Below, piece after piece: positions 38,123-46,396 of a stretch of DNA of 64,000 nt. The stretch covers positions 372,001-436,000 of the forward strand of contig NZ_JAPELY010000001.1 in assembly GCF_026343295.1 (NCBI RefSeq), read 5' to 3'. A program made the translations under genes and the position numbers. The DNA is from Streptomyces sp. NBC_00083. GTDB lineage: Bacteria > Actinomycetota > Actinomycetes > Streptomycetales > Streptomycetaceae. Every line of letters begins with the position of its first letter. Within the stretch, counting starts at the first letter, position 1. The notes beneath the pieces were generated by a model. It did no database searches and had not been told where the DNA came from. It saw only the letters and a list, made by a program, of their open reading frames with translations.

Positions 38123-38578
38123 GGAGGTACTCCTGTCGAGCGGCTTTCGGGGACGTCTCCATCCTTCCGGCCGCCGGCCGCCACATCGTCAGCCCCTGTG
38201 CCCGTTCACCGGCCCTCTCGAGTCGGACGGCACGGGGCCCTCCGTCCTCCTGAGGTATGACGGCGCCCCTGAGACGCCGCCCGGAGCCGAGCCGGGGTCC
38301 AGCCGGAGCCGAGCGCCGCTCCGGCCGGGCTCCGCCGAGCCGTGCCAGCGTCTCTCACTGGGCGGAACGGGGCATCGACTTTCCGTCATTCCATAGCCGC
38401 ATATCGGGGTACCCCGGACGCCCTGCCAACCGCCTCCGGCATGTGCCAACACCGCTCCGAGCTGTGCTGACACACCCTCAGGCGTCAATAAAATAAGACA
38501 ACATCGGATGGTTGTTCCGCTGTTCGGGGGATGCGTCGGGCTAGGCTCGTCCCGCGAAACGCGGAGCCGCGCGCCCTG
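38123..38578. other. 456-bp region between the ABC operon and bldA
   Basis: Non-coding and divergent. GC-rich near the ABC gene, with a short AT-rich patch ATAAAATAAGACAAC (38487-38501) near the tRNA. It must contain the promoters of both units. TAGGCT at 38542-38547 is a plausible -10 for the tRNA, with no clear -35. Confidence 0.6.
38542..38547 (+). promoter_or_regulatory. Candidate -10 element of the bldA tRNA promoter
   Basis: TAGGCT lies 31 bases before the mature tRNA 5' end, and the AT-rich patch upstream could aid opening. No -35 match at 16-19 bp spacing was convincing. Confidence 0.3.
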
Positions 38579-38660
38579 GCCCGGATGGTGGAACGCAGAC
38601 ACGGCGAGCTTAAACCTCGCTGGCCTTCGGGCCGTGCCGGTTCAAGTCCGGCTCCGGGCA
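38579..38660 (+). tRNA. bldA: tRNA-Leu(UAA), BldA
   Basis: An 82-base class II tRNA with all arms visible. The acceptor is GCCCGGA/TCCGGGC and the D-stem GTG/CAC. The anticodon stem is GCGAG/CTCGC with loop CTTAAAC, giving anticodon TAA at 38611-38613. The long variable arm is GGCC-TTCG-GGCC. The T-arm is GCCGG-TTCAAGT-CCGGC and the discriminator is A; CCA is not encoded. It reads the leucine codon UUA, very rare in Streptomyces. In that genus this tRNA is BldA, which limits translation of TTA-containing developmental and antibiotic-regulatory genes. Confidence 0.97.
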
Positions 38661-38815
38661 CTCCCAGCAGGATCCGGCTTCCCGCGCGTCGGGGTGCCGG
38701 ACCCTTGCACCACCCTCCTCCCCGCGTGAAGATCCTCCCTAGGCAGTACGTGGTTTCTTTGCATGCCCATTACCCTTGACGGCAAGGCCGCGCAGGGCGG
38801 CCATGGAGGAGTGAG

Positions 38816-39691
38816 ATGAGGAGCAGCAACCCGGTCTTCTCGCGACGGGGCTTCAGCCGCGACAACGGCTACGCCGGTTTCAACACCGCGCAGCAGCCGC
38901 AGGCCGGGGGCAACCCGTACGCGCAGGCGCCCAGCAACCCGTACGCGACGAATCCGTACGCCCAGCAGGACACGCAGCTCGGCGCCCCGCAGGCGCCGGC
39001 CCGTTCCGGTGTGATGACGATCGACGACGTGGTGACGCGCACCGCGCTCACGCTCGGCACCGTCGTCGCCGGTGCGGTCGTCGCCTGGCTGGCGCTGCCG
39101 GTCGACGCGGCGAACATCGGCAAGTCGTACGGCATCGCCATCGGCGCCGCGCTGATCGCGTTCGTCCTCGCGATGGTCCAGTCGTTCAAGCGCAAGCCGG
39201 TCCCGGCGCTGATCATCGGGTACGCCGCCTTCGAGGGCGTCTTCCTCGGCGTGATCAGCTCGGCCGTCACCACCCATGTGTCGGCGGGCGCGGTGCCCCA
39301 GGCGGTGCTCGGCACGATGGCGGTCTTCGCCGGTGTGCTGATCGCCTACAAGACCCGGCTGATCCGGGTCAACCGCCGCTTCACCGGCTTCGTCATGGCC
39401 GCGGCCATCGGCTTCATGCTGCTGATGCTGGTCAACCTGCTGTTCTCGGCGATCGGCGGCGGTGACGGCCTCGGCTTCCGCAGCGGCGGCCTCGGCATCG
39501 CCTTCGGCATCATCGGCATCGTCCTCGGCGCCTGCTTCCTCGCGATGGACTTCAAGCAGGTCGAGGACGGCATCACCTACGGCGCTCCGCGCGAGGAGTC
39601 CTGGCTGGCCGCCTTCGGCCTCACCATGACGCTGGTGTGGATCTACCTGGAGGCGCTGCGGCTGATCTCCATCCTGCAGGGCAACGACTGA
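38816..39691 (+). CDS. Bax inhibitor-1/YccA family membrane protein, 291 aa
   Basis: Seven-helix membrane protein of the BI-1 superfamily, linked in other bacteria to calcium leak or to regulation of membrane proteases. The N-terminal ~65 residues are soluble and rich in NPYA repeats (NPYAQAPSNPYATNPYAQ). Helices start at ~75 and run to the C-terminus, with the conserved internal segment YAAFEGVFLGVIS and the late acidic/aromatic part MDFKQVEDGITYGAP. GGAGGAG precedes the ATG. A 19-bp hairpin follows. Confidence 0.93.
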   Translation: MRSSNPVFSRRGFSRDNGYAGFNTAQQPQAGGNPYAQAPSNPYATNPYAQQDTQLGAPQAPARSGVMTIDDVVTRTALTLGTVVAGAVVAWLALPVDAANIGKSYGIAIGAALIAFVLAMVQSFKRKPVPALIIGYAAFEGVFLGVISSAVTTHVSAGAVPQAVLGTMAVFAGVLIAYKTRLIRVNRRFTGFVMAAAIGFMLLMLVNLLFSAIGGGDGLGFRSGGLGIAFGIIGIVLGACFLAMDFKQVEDGITYGAPREESWLAAFGLTMTLVWIYLEALRLISILQGND

Positions 39692-39712
39692 CGCCGACCC
39701 CGGCGCACGTCA

Positions 39713-39754
39713 CGAGGGGCCCCGCCCGGCACTGCTGCCGGGCGGGGCCCCTCG
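39713..39754. terminator. 19-bp bidirectional terminator
   Basis: CGAGGGGCCCCGCCCGGCA pairs perfectly with TGCCGGGCGGGGCCCCTCG across the loop CTGC. It sits between the converging BI-1 and GH64 genes. Confidence 0.85.
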
Positions 39755-39773
39755 CCGTGTGCGGGCCGGAGCC

Positions 39774-40988
39774 CTACCAGCCGATCGAGAGCGTCAGATC
39801 CGTCGGCGGGTTCGCGTTGCCCAGGATCTGCACCGACGACTGGTCATTGATGTCGTCGTACGGGAAGCCGTACGCGCGCCCCGCGAGGCCCACCGTGTGG
39901 AAGAAGGCCGCGTAGTCGTTCTTCGGGGTCGCGCCCTGGTAGTAGGCGGACGGGGTGTGCCACAGGGAGGTGTTCTGCGCCACGCCCCGGTTGAACGCGG
40001 CGCAGAACTCCGCGCCGAGCCGCTTCTCCACGTCGCCGCCCGAGGCGAGCGCCCCCGAGCAGGCCATGACCTCGCGCGAGGTCGGCTTGTTCAGGGTGTA
40101 GGGCCCCGCGCCGTTCCTGGTGAAGGTCAGGGCGGACCCCGTGACGTGCCCGGAGAACGTCTCGCCCGGTGCGCTCAGGGTGAAGGGGTGCGCGGCGTAG
40201 TAGCTCCAGGTCTGGTCGATGGCGGCGGTCAGGTAGTCGCCGGGGAAGCCGGCCGCCGAGCGCGGGGCCACGATCCGGTAGGCCGACTGGAGCGGCTTGA
40301 AGGCCGCCCCGACGCTCGACGCGTACGCCGCCATGACGTCGGCGCGCGACCGGCTGATGCCCCGGGTCGTGTCGTAGCCGCTGGAGCTCTGGCGGAGCCG
40401 GGCGGTCATCGGGAAGCCGAACTGGTCGACCTGGGTGGTGTTCCCGCCGTACGCCGCCTGCCCGTTGACGAAGGTGTACTCGTACCAGTCGTAGTAGACG
40501 TCGTTGTTGGGGTCGGTCGGGTTGTTCGGGTCGGGGCCGCCCCAGCCCTGGTCGTCGGGCGAGACCGGGATGTACAGCGGCGAACCGAGCGAGAGGTAGA
40601 TCCGGCCGCCGCGGATCGAGGACGGCGACGGCACCCGGCCGCCCACCTGGGCCAGCGTGAACGACATGTTCGGGTAGTTCACGCCGTGCTTGGAGAGGTG
40701 GCCCGGCGCGGTCGCGTCGAGGTGGCTGATGTGGGCCGTGCTGCCGTCCGGCTTGAGGTACGACCACTGGCCGGGAGTGATCTGGCCGAGCACGGTGACG
40801 TAGATCCGCGCGTCGGCGTACGCGCCATGGGTGTTGTTCTGGAAGACGATCGGGAAGCCGGCCGCGTCGGCGCGCGGGGCGGTCGTGGCCGGCGGGGTGC
40901 CGGCGGCCGTCGCCGTGCCGCCGCCCGCGCCGAGGAACAGGAGCGCGCTCGCGGTCGCGGCCGCCAGGAGGAGCCGTACGGTCTTCAT
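39774..40988 (-). CDS. Secreted beta-1,3-glucanase, glycoside hydrolase family 64, 404 aa
   Basis: Extracellular laminaripentaose-producing type glucanase. A signal peptide (~1-29) is followed by the GH64 domain from FPIVFQNNTHGAYADARIYV through LYIPVSPDDQGWGGPDPNNP, the conserved YDWYEYTF and QVDQFGFPMT regions (containing the acid/base residues) and the C-terminal SLWHTPSAYYQ ... KNDYAAFFHTVGL. No carbohydrate-binding module is present. It lies 17 bp downstream of the GH16 gene and is almost certainly co-transcribed; AGGAGG is seven bases before the ATG. Together they would attack beta-1,3-glucans such as laminarin or fungal wall glucan. Confidence 0.92.
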   Translation of the reverse strand: MKTVRLLLAAATASALLFLGAGGGTATAAGTPPATTAPRADAAGFPIVFQNNTHGAYADARIYVTVLGQITPGQWSYLKPDGSTAHISHLDATAPGHLSKHGVNYPNMSFTLAQVGGRVPSPSSIRGGRIYLSLGSPLYIPVSPDDQGWGGPDPNNPTDPNNDVYYDWYEYTFVNGQAAYGGNTTQVDQFGFPMTARLRQSSSGYDTTRGISRSRADVMAAYASSVGAAFKPLQSAYRIVAPRSAAGFPGDYLTAAIDQTWSYYAAHPFTLSAPGETFSGHVTGSALTFTRNGAGPYTLNKPTSREVMACSGALASGGDVEKRLGAEFCAAFNRGVAQNTSLWHTPSAYYQGATPKNDYAAFFHTVGLAGRAYGFPYDDINDQSSVQILGNANPPTDLTLSIGW

Positions 40989-41005
40989 GTCTGTCCGCCC
41001 TCCTG

Positions 41006-42406
41006 TCAGTGGCCGAAGCCGAACCAGTTGACGTTCACGAAGTCGGCGCCCTGGCCGCTGGTGAAGGTCAGATAGACGTCGTGGGTGCCGGTGACGCCAC
41101 TGATGTTGGCCGGGACGGTCCGCCAGCTCTGCCAGCCGCCCGTGTTGGCCACGGCGAAGCTGCCGATCGGCGCGCTGCTCCGGCTGTCCAGGCGGACCTC
41201 CACCAGACCGCTGACCCCGCCGGCCGCGCCGCTCGCCACCCTGGCGGAGAACTGCCTGGCCGCGTTCGTACCGAAGTTCACGCCCTTGTAGAGCGCCCAG
41301 TCACCGTTGGCGACCGAGCCGATGTCCTGGCCGCCGCCGCTGTCCGTGGTGGCCTCCGCGGACACGCCGGACTGCTGGTCGTACGACTCGGCCTGGACGG
41401 TGCCGTACGCGTCACGGCTGCCCGACGGCGGGGGTGTGGTGGGCGGGGTGGTGCCCGAGCCGCCGGCCTGCCGCACGGTGACGTAGTCGACGACCAGCGG
41501 GTGGCCCGGCTGGGTGCCGGCGTCGGGGCCGCCGCCGAACGCGTCGGGGAAGCCGCCGCCCATCGCGACGTTCAGGATGACGAAGTAGCCGTGGTTGGTG
41601 GCGTTGGTCCAGGTCGCCGCGTCCACCTGGTTCTGGCTCACCGTATGGAAGTTGACGCCGTCCAGGTAGAAGCGCATCTGCTCGGTGGCGCCCGAGCGGT
41701 CCCACTCGACGGCGTACGTGTGGAAGCCGCCCTGGCAGGTGGCGCCGGAGCAGGCCTGCTGGCCGCCGATGCCGGTGGTCTCGTTGCAGGGGCCGCCGGG
41801 GCTGGTGCCGCAGTGCATCGTGGACCAGTTGTTGTTCAGGCCCTGCACGTTCTCCATGATGTCGAGCTCGCCGATGCCGGGCCAGTTCCAGTAGTTGCCG
41901 CGGAACGGCGCGCCCAGCGCCCAGAACGCCGGCCAGTACCCCTTGGCGGCGGCGCCCGTCACGTCGGGCATCTGGAGCCGCGCCTCGATGCGCAGCTTGC
42001 CGCCGGCCGGGGGCTGGAAATCGGTGCGCTTCGTCTCGATGCGGCCCGAGGTCCAGTGGCCGGAGGCGTCGCGCTGCGGGGTGATGCGCAGGTTGCCGGC
42101 GCCGTCGAGGGCGACGTTGCTGGTGGCGGAGGTCATCGTCTCGACCTCGCCGGTCCCGAAGCCCGCCGGGCCGCCGGGGTAGCTGGTGCCGGTCGTGTAC
42201 TGCCAGTTGGCGGTGTTGACGCCCGAGCCGGCCGGGCCGTCGAAGTCGTCGGTGAAGACGGTGGTCCAGCCGGCGGGGGGCGGCGGGGCGGAGGCGCTGG
42301 CGGGCAGCGCGACGACGGCGGCGCTCGCGGCAGCGAGGCCGAGGGTGGCGAGCACGGCGGTCAGGGCTCGCCTGGCGGGGTTTCGTCTGTGGGGTGACGG
42401 GCGCAT
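41006..42406 (-). CDS. Secreted GH16 beta-glucanase with CBM6-like domain, 466 aa
   Basis: Endo-beta-1,3-glucanase (laminarinase type). The signal peptide ends near ASASA (~42). The GH16 domain spans ~50-320 with the catalytic signature GELDIMENV (~178; nucleophile and acid/base Glu) and GYWPAFWALG. A Pro/Thr linker leads to a ~130-residue CBM6/35-like beta-sandwich (AYGTVQAESYDQQSG ... VYLTFTSGQGADFVNVNWFGF) that should bind glucan. I chose the ATG at 42406, which gives a clean signal peptide. Expression is probably repressed by a LacI-family protein at 42430-42451. Confidence 0.94.
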   Translation of the reverse strand: MRPSPHRRNPARRALTAVLATLGLAAASAAVVALPASASAPPPPAGWTTVFTDDFDGPAGSGVNTANWQYTTGTSYPGGPAGFGTGEVETMTSATSNVALDGAGNLRITPQRDASGHWTSGRIETKRTDFQPPAGGKLRIEARLQMPDVTGAAAKGYWPAFWALGAPFRGNYWNWPGIGELDIMENVQGLNNNWSTMHCGTSPGGPCNETTGIGGQQACSGATCQGGFHTYAVEWDRSGATEQMRFYLDGVNFHTVSQNQVDAATWTNATNHGYFVILNVAMGGGFPDAFGGGPDAGTQPGHPLVVDYVTVRQAGGSGTTPPTTPPPSGSRDAYGTVQAESYDQQSGVSAEATTDSGGGQDIGSVANGDWALYKGVNFGTNAARQFSARVASGAAGGVSGLVEVRLDSRSSAPIGSFAVANTGGWQSWRTVPANISGVTGTHDVYLTFTSGQGADFVNVNWFGFGH

Positions 42407-42429
42407 GTGGGGGTGCCTCTCTCGGAAAG

Positions 42430-42451
42430 AGAGCGCTCTGAGAGCGCTCTC
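42430..42451 (-). promoter_or_regulatory. Tandem LacI-family operator upstream of the GH16-GH64 operon
   Basis: Two copies of the palindrome AGAGCGCTCT (42430-42439 and 42441-42450) separated by one base, the second extendable to GAGAGCGCTCTC. The GAGCGCTC core is that of Streptomyces sugar repressors such as CebR and BxlR. The sites start 24 bp from the GH16 start codon, downstream of the predicted promoter, consistent with transcriptional roadblock. Confidence 0.8.
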
Positions 42452-42470
42452 AACGACGGGCTGCGCGGTC

Positions 42471-42499
42471 ACTGTGCTCCCCGGCGTCCGGAGCGTCAA
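42471..42499 (-). promoter_or_regulatory. Candidate promoter of the GH16-GH64 operon
   Basis: On the minus strand TTGACG (42499-42494), 17 bp, CACAGT (42476-42471). The operators fall just after the expected start site. Confidence 0.5.
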
Positions 42500-42624
42500 G
42501 AGGTAAAACAGTGAAAGGCCTTGCGGGGAAGGGGAGTTCACGTTGTGAAGGCGGTACGGTCCGGGCCGGGCGCGGCGGGTTCCCGCATGCCGTGCTCCGC
42601 AGCCGACCGGCCCAGGCAGCACGA

Positions 42625-42653
42625 CGCCCCGCCGACCGGGGGTCGGCGGGGCG
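42625..42653 (-). terminator. Hairpin after the DUF4287 gene
   Basis: 12-bp perfect stem CGCCCCGCCGAC / GTCGGCGGGGCG with a five-base loop, 57 bp past the stop at 42710. Confidence 0.7.
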
Positions 42654-42709
42654 AAGGGGCGGTGCGCTTCCCACGGGGGTGCGGGGAAGCCGTGCTATTC
42701 CTCCCGGAA

Positions 42710-42940
42710 CTAGAGCAGGCGGCGCGCGGCGCGCCTCATGTCGTACTCATGGATGATCGCCTTGGCGTGCCCATAGGCGAGATCGTGCTCGCTCCGGAGC
42801 CAGCTGACCTTCTCCTCGAAACGGAAGAGGGAGGGGCCTTCCTCGACGGTGCGGAGCCAGTCGGACACTTCACGACCGGTGCAGTGGGGGATGCGGGAGA
42901 GCAGGTTGCGGTGGGTCTCTTCGGAGAAGACTTGGGACAT
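42710..42940 (-). CDS. DUF4287 small protein, 76 aa
   Basis: Short soluble, helical protein. The sequence from MSQVFSEETHRNLLSRIPHC through REVSDWLRTVEEGPSL to the C-terminal SEHDLAYGHAKAIIHEYDMR matches the DUF4287 family (substrate unknown). The true start is the ATG at 42940, with GGAGGCG upstream. It is flanked by a terminator downstream and a divergent hypothetical gene 100 bp upstream. Confidence 0.88.
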   Translation of the reverse strand: MSQVFSEETHRNLLSRIPHCTGREVSDWLRTVEEGPSLFRFEEKVSWLRSEHDLAYGHAKAIIHEYDMRRAARRLL

Positions 42941-43040
42941 CGGCGCCTCCGGAGGCGTTGCGCTGCGTGGTCCTTCACTGCACCGTGCCTCAGCGTTCGC
43001 GTATTGGCAACAGTGCGGGACGGGCGCGTAGGGTCGCGGC

Positions 43041-43367
43041 GTGCTCGATGTGAACCCCTTGATCTTGGCCGTGGACCGCTTCGCCGACCGGCTGCGCGCC
43101 GCCCCCGAAAGCCGCCTGCGGCGCGGCGCGGCGGCCGAAGGGCTCGCCCTCGCGCGCGAGTTGGCCCTGCGGGCGCAGCGCGTGGAGAGCCCGGAGCGCG
43201 AGCCCCTGCTCATGCCGGACGCGGGGATGTTCTCGGTGGCCGACCAAGTCAAGGTCGCGGGGCGGGACTTGGCCCAGGCCCTCCACGCGACGAAGGCTCC
43301 GCCGGCGGGGGAGCCGGAGGGGGCGGTGCGGGTGGTTGAGGCGGCGGAGGGTCGAGCGTTCGGGTAG
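43041..43367 (+). CDS. Hypothetical protein, 108 aa
   Basis: Small, mostly helical cytosolic protein (VDRFADRLRAAPESRLRRGA, GLALARELALRAQRVESPER, FSVADQVKVAGRDLAQALHA). I recognise no domain, but the even charge pattern and GC-third-position bias support it as a gene. The GTG start is preceded by a weak GTAGGG. It runs into repeat block R4. Confidence 0.72.
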   Translation: MLDVNPLILAVDRFADRLRAAPESRLRRGAAAEGLALARELALRAQRVESPEREPLLMPDAGMFSVADQVKVAGRDLAQALHATKAPPAGEPEGAVRVVEAAEGRAFG

Positions 43368-43868
43368 CCCCGGGCGGCTCGGGGTGTTCCGGCCCCTCCC
43401 GGGGCCAGGCGCCACCTCAGCCCGTCCGGCTGCCCGCCGCGGGGCCGTGCGGCCACCTCCGCAGCCCCGCTTTCGGGTGCGGACCGTGCTCGCGTCTCGC
43501 GCAGTTCCCCGCGCCCCCTGGCGGGGTTGGGCCTTGGCAGGGTGTTCAGCAGAGGTCACCTCAGCCTGTCCGGCGTTTGAGGACGAGCGCCCTTCAGGCG
43601 CGACACGGGGTCTGGGGCGGAGCCCCGGGCAACCCCGCTTTCGTCTGCGGACCGTGCTCGCGTCTCGCGCAGTTCCCCGCGCCCCTGGTAGGGCACCCGG
43701 AGCCGGGCCCGCCGCTCGCGCCCACCGCGGCGGAGCCGCGCGAAAGGCACAGCCCCGCGCCCCTGTAAGGCACCCGGAGCCGAGGTCACCTCAGCCTGTC
43801 CGGCGTTTGAGGACGAGTGCCGTCAAGGCGCGACACGGGGGCTGGGGCGGAGCCCCAGGGGGGCGGGG
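43368..43868. repeat. Intergenic repeat block R4 (inverted, two copies)
   Basis: 501 bp between convergent genes. CTTTCGGGTGCGGACCGTGC with CGCGCAGTTCCCCGCGCCCC occurs at ~43469-43519 and again (CTTTCGTCTGCGGACCGTGC) at ~43639-43685. GTCCGGCGTTTGAGGACGAG occurs at ~43569 and ~43799. CTGGGGCGGAGCCCC hairpins are at ~43612 and ~43846. GTAGGGCACCCGGAGCC and GTAAGGCACCCGGAGCC (from ~43688 and ~43765) are the reverse complement of the 11-mer repeat of R1. The region is effectively two concatenated copies. Confidence 0.85.
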
Positions 43869-44678
43869 TCAGAGGGAGGCGATTACTCGGTCCGCGAGGA
43901 TGTACACGCTTTCCTCGCCGCACAGGAACGTCAGCGCATACGCACCCGACACACCCGACCCGCCGAGCAGAACCGGCGTCAGGCCGTCGCGCAGGGCGCT
44001 CGCGAGGCGCTCCGAGGTCTCGCGGTGGCCCGGGGTCATGCAGAGCGTGGTGCCGTCGGCGAAGACGTACACGTCGAGCGTGCCGAGCGGGCCGGGCCGC
44101 ACGTCCGCGAGGGCGGTGCGGGACTCGGCGAGCTCCTCGAGGCGCGACACCGTGGCCTCGTGGTCGGCGACGACGGGCGTCTGGACCGGCACGAAGTCCG
44201 GGTGCGAGGGGTGGCGGCGGCGGGCCGCGGCCAGCTCGGGGGAGTCCTCGGGGAACTCCTCCACCATCTCCAGCGCTTCGGCCTCCAGGCCCACGAAGTC
44301 CGCCTGGCGGGGCAGGAAGAGCGCGGCGTCGTCGCCGAGGCCCGCGAGCCCGCCCAGCATCGGGGAGGGCGCGTCGGCGGCGTCCCTGGCCTCCTGGGCG
44401 GCCCAGAAGGCACGCGCCTCGGCCAGCTCGCGCTCGCGCTCCTCGGCGAGCGCCTCCGCGACGGCGGCCCGTATGTCGGCGGCCGGTGTCGCGGAGGAGC
44501 GGGCCTGGTGCGGCAGGCTCACGCCGTGGTCGGCGCGGTGGTCGGAACGGGCGGCTGCCAGGTCTTCGCGCAGAGCCACGACCTGCTTGCGCAGCCCGTG
44601 GGCGGCGTGCAGGGCAGCGGCGCCCACGGCCGTGGCAGCGGCCGTGGTCAGCAGCAGGGCAAGAGGCATGGCGCTCAC
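43869..44678 (-). CDS. Conserved hypothetical protein with N-terminal anchor and coiled coil, 269 aa
   Basis: An uncleaved hydrophobic N-terminus (PLALLLTTAAATAVGAAAL) is followed by predicted coiled coil (LRKQVVALREDLAAARSDH; AVAEALAEERERELAEARAF) and a ~110-residue C-terminal globular part. That part contains PGPLGTLDVYVFADGTTLCM and GAYALTFLCGEESVYILADRVI. I do not recognise the fold. The start could be the first or fourth codon (MSAM). It is monocistronic, with 353 bp upstream to the thiolase stop. Confidence 0.82.
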   Translation of the reverse strand: MSAMPLALLLTTAAATAVGAAALHAAHGLRKQVVALREDLAAARSDHRADHGVSLPHQARSSATPAADIRAAVAEALAEERERELAEARAFWAAQEARDAADAPSPMLGGLAGLGDDAALFLPRQADFVGLEAEALEMVEEFPEDSPELAAARRRHPSHPDFVPVQTPVVADHEATVSRLEELAESRTALADVRPGPLGTLDVYVFADGTTLCMTPGHRETSERLASALRDGLTPVLLGGSGVSGAYALTFLCGEESVYILADRVIASL

Positions 44679-45031
44679 TGACGTACTCCCGGATTCAAAC
44701 GATTCCCCGACTTCCTACATCAGCTTGTCGTGAGCCCGCCCTCGGTGTCAGTGCATTACGTCACGAAATGGACAGGTCTTTGGGCCTCGGGTTTACCGGC
44801 ACACCGGCCCTGACCTGGGAAAAGGGTCTCCGGGCAGGAGATACGTCACATCCTGGGGGAGATTCGGTCACGGTTAGGACGCGGAACGATTGGCTGTGAG
44901 CGCCCTGTGGGACGCGAGAGCCCAGGTCAGGGCAGCAGGGGGCGCTTTCCCCGGCCGACCGGTGGCGGCCGGGGCGTCAACGCTGCGTCGACGAAGGGTC
45001 AACGCAGCGCTCCCGGCCGCCCGGTGGGGTT
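44679..45031. other. 353-bp intergenic region
   Basis: It contains the terminator-like hairpin of the thiolase gene (44949-44974), a weaker inverted repeat CGCTGCGT/ACGCAGCG (~44980-45010) and the unassigned promoter of the 269-aa gene. No ORF with a ribosome-binding site was seen. Confidence 0.6.
44949..44974 (-). terminator. Hairpin downstream of the thiolase gene
   Basis: Nine-bp stem CCCCGGCCG / CGGCCGGGG with an eight-base loop, about 58 bp past the stop. Confidence 0.55.
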
Positions 45032-46252
45032 TCAGCTGAGGCGCTCGATGACCATCGCCATGCCCTGGCCGCCGCCGACGCACATGGTCTCCAGGCCGAA
45101 CTGCTTGTCGTGGAACTGGAGGCTGTTGATCAGGGTGCCGGTGATGCGGGCGCCGGTCATGCCGAAGGGGTGGCCGACCGCGATGGCGCCGCCGTTGACG
45201 TTCAGCTTGTCCAGCGGGATGCCGAGGTCCTGGTAGGACGGGATCACCTGGGCGGCGAACGCCTCGTTGATCTCGAAGAGGTCGATGTCGTCCACGGTCA
45301 GGCCGGCGCGCTTGAGCGCCTGGCGGGACGCCTCGACCGGGCCGAGGCCCATGATCTCGGGCGAGAGGCCCGTGACGCCGGTGGAGACGATGCGGGCCAG
45401 CGGGGTCAGGCCCAGCTCGCGCGCCTTGGTGTCGCTCATGATCACCAGCGCGGCGGCGCCGTCGTTCAGCGGACAGCAGTTGCCGGCCGTGACGAGTCCG
45501 TCGGGGCGGAAGACGGGCTTGAGGCCCTGCACACCCTCGACCGTGACGCCCGCGCGGGGGCCGTCGTCCTTGCTGACGACCGTGCCGTCGGGGGTCGTGA
45601 CCGGGGTGATCTCGCGCTCCCAGAAGCCGTTCTTGATGGCTTCCTCGGCGAGGTTCTGCGAGCGGACGCCGAACTCGTCCATCTCCTGGCGCGAGATGCC
45701 CTTGAGGCGGGCCAGGTTCTCGGCGGTCTGGCCCATCGCGATGTACGCGTCCGGGATCAGACCGTCCTCGCGCGGGTCGCGCCAGCTCGCGCCCTCGGAC
45801 TGCGCGACGGCGGCGGTGCGCGCCTCGGCGTCGGCGAAGAGCGGGTTGTGGGTGCCGGGCATGCCGTCGCTGCTGCCGTTGACGGAGCGGGAGACCATCT
45901 CGACACCGGCCGAGATGAACACGTCGCCCTCGCCGGCCTTGATGGCGTGCAGCGCCATGCGGGAGGTCTGCAGCGAGGAGGAGCAGTACCGGGTGATGGT
46001 GCAGCCCGGCAGGTGGTCCATGCCCATCTGCACGGCCACGATGCGGCCCAGGTTGTGGCCCTGCTCGCCGCCGGGAAGGCCGCAGCCGAGCATCAGGTCG
46101 TCGATGTCGCGCGGGTCGAGGCCGGGGACCTTGGCGAGCGCGGCCTGGATGATCGTGGCGGTCAGGTCGTCCGGGCGCAGGTCCTTGAGGGAACCCTTGA
46201 AGGCGCGGCCGATGGGGGAACGGGCGGCAGAGACGATCACGGCTTCGGGCAT
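45032..46252 (-). CDS. Acetyl-CoA C-acetyltransferase (thiolase), 406 aa
   Basis: Condenses or cleaves acyl-CoA (beta-oxidation or acetoacetyl-CoA metabolism). N-terminal [20 protein letters not shown] is followed by the acyl-enzyme Cys in [15 protein letters not shown] (~90), the NEAFAAQV loop (~345), [15 protein letters not shown] with the catalytic His, and [15 protein letters not shown] with the second Cys. All active-site residues are present. The start MPEAVIV at 46252 is the normal family start. Direction of the reaction and chain length are not determinable. Confidence 0.95.
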   Translation of the reverse strand: MPEAVIVSAARSPIGRAFKGSLKDLRPDDLTATIIQAALAKVPGLDPRDIDDLMLGCGLPGGEQGHNLGRIVAVQMGMDHLPGCTITRYCSSSLQTSRMALHAIKAGEGDVFISAGVEMVSRSVNGSSDGMPGTHNPLFADAEARTAAVAQSEGASWRDPREDGLIPDAYIAMGQTAENLARLKGISRQEMDEFGVRSQNLAEEAIKNGFWEREITPVTTPDGTVVSKDDGPRAGVTVEGVQGLKPVFRPDGLVTAGNCCPLNDGAAALVIMSDTKARELGLTPLARIVSTGVTGLSPEIMGLGPVEASRQALKRAGLTVDDIDLFEINEAFAAQVIPSYQDLGIPLDKLNVNGGAIAVGHPFGMTGARITGTLINSLQFHDKQFGLETMCVGGGQGMAMVIERLS

Positions 46253-46396
46253 CACGGCTCCAAGGGATGGGAAGGCAGGACTCCTTGGGAAGTTACCCGT
46301 ACGTAGTGGATTGGTCATCCGGGGTGGCGTGTGATGCGGGACTCTTTTCTAAGCGGTTGCTCAGCGGCCCCGGCGCACCCCGGGTGCCGCTGCGCG

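Noticed and set aside
43368..43868. Small frames inside repeat block R4 as genes
   Set aside because: The same sequence recurs in other intergenic blocks in different frames and orientations, so it is not coding.
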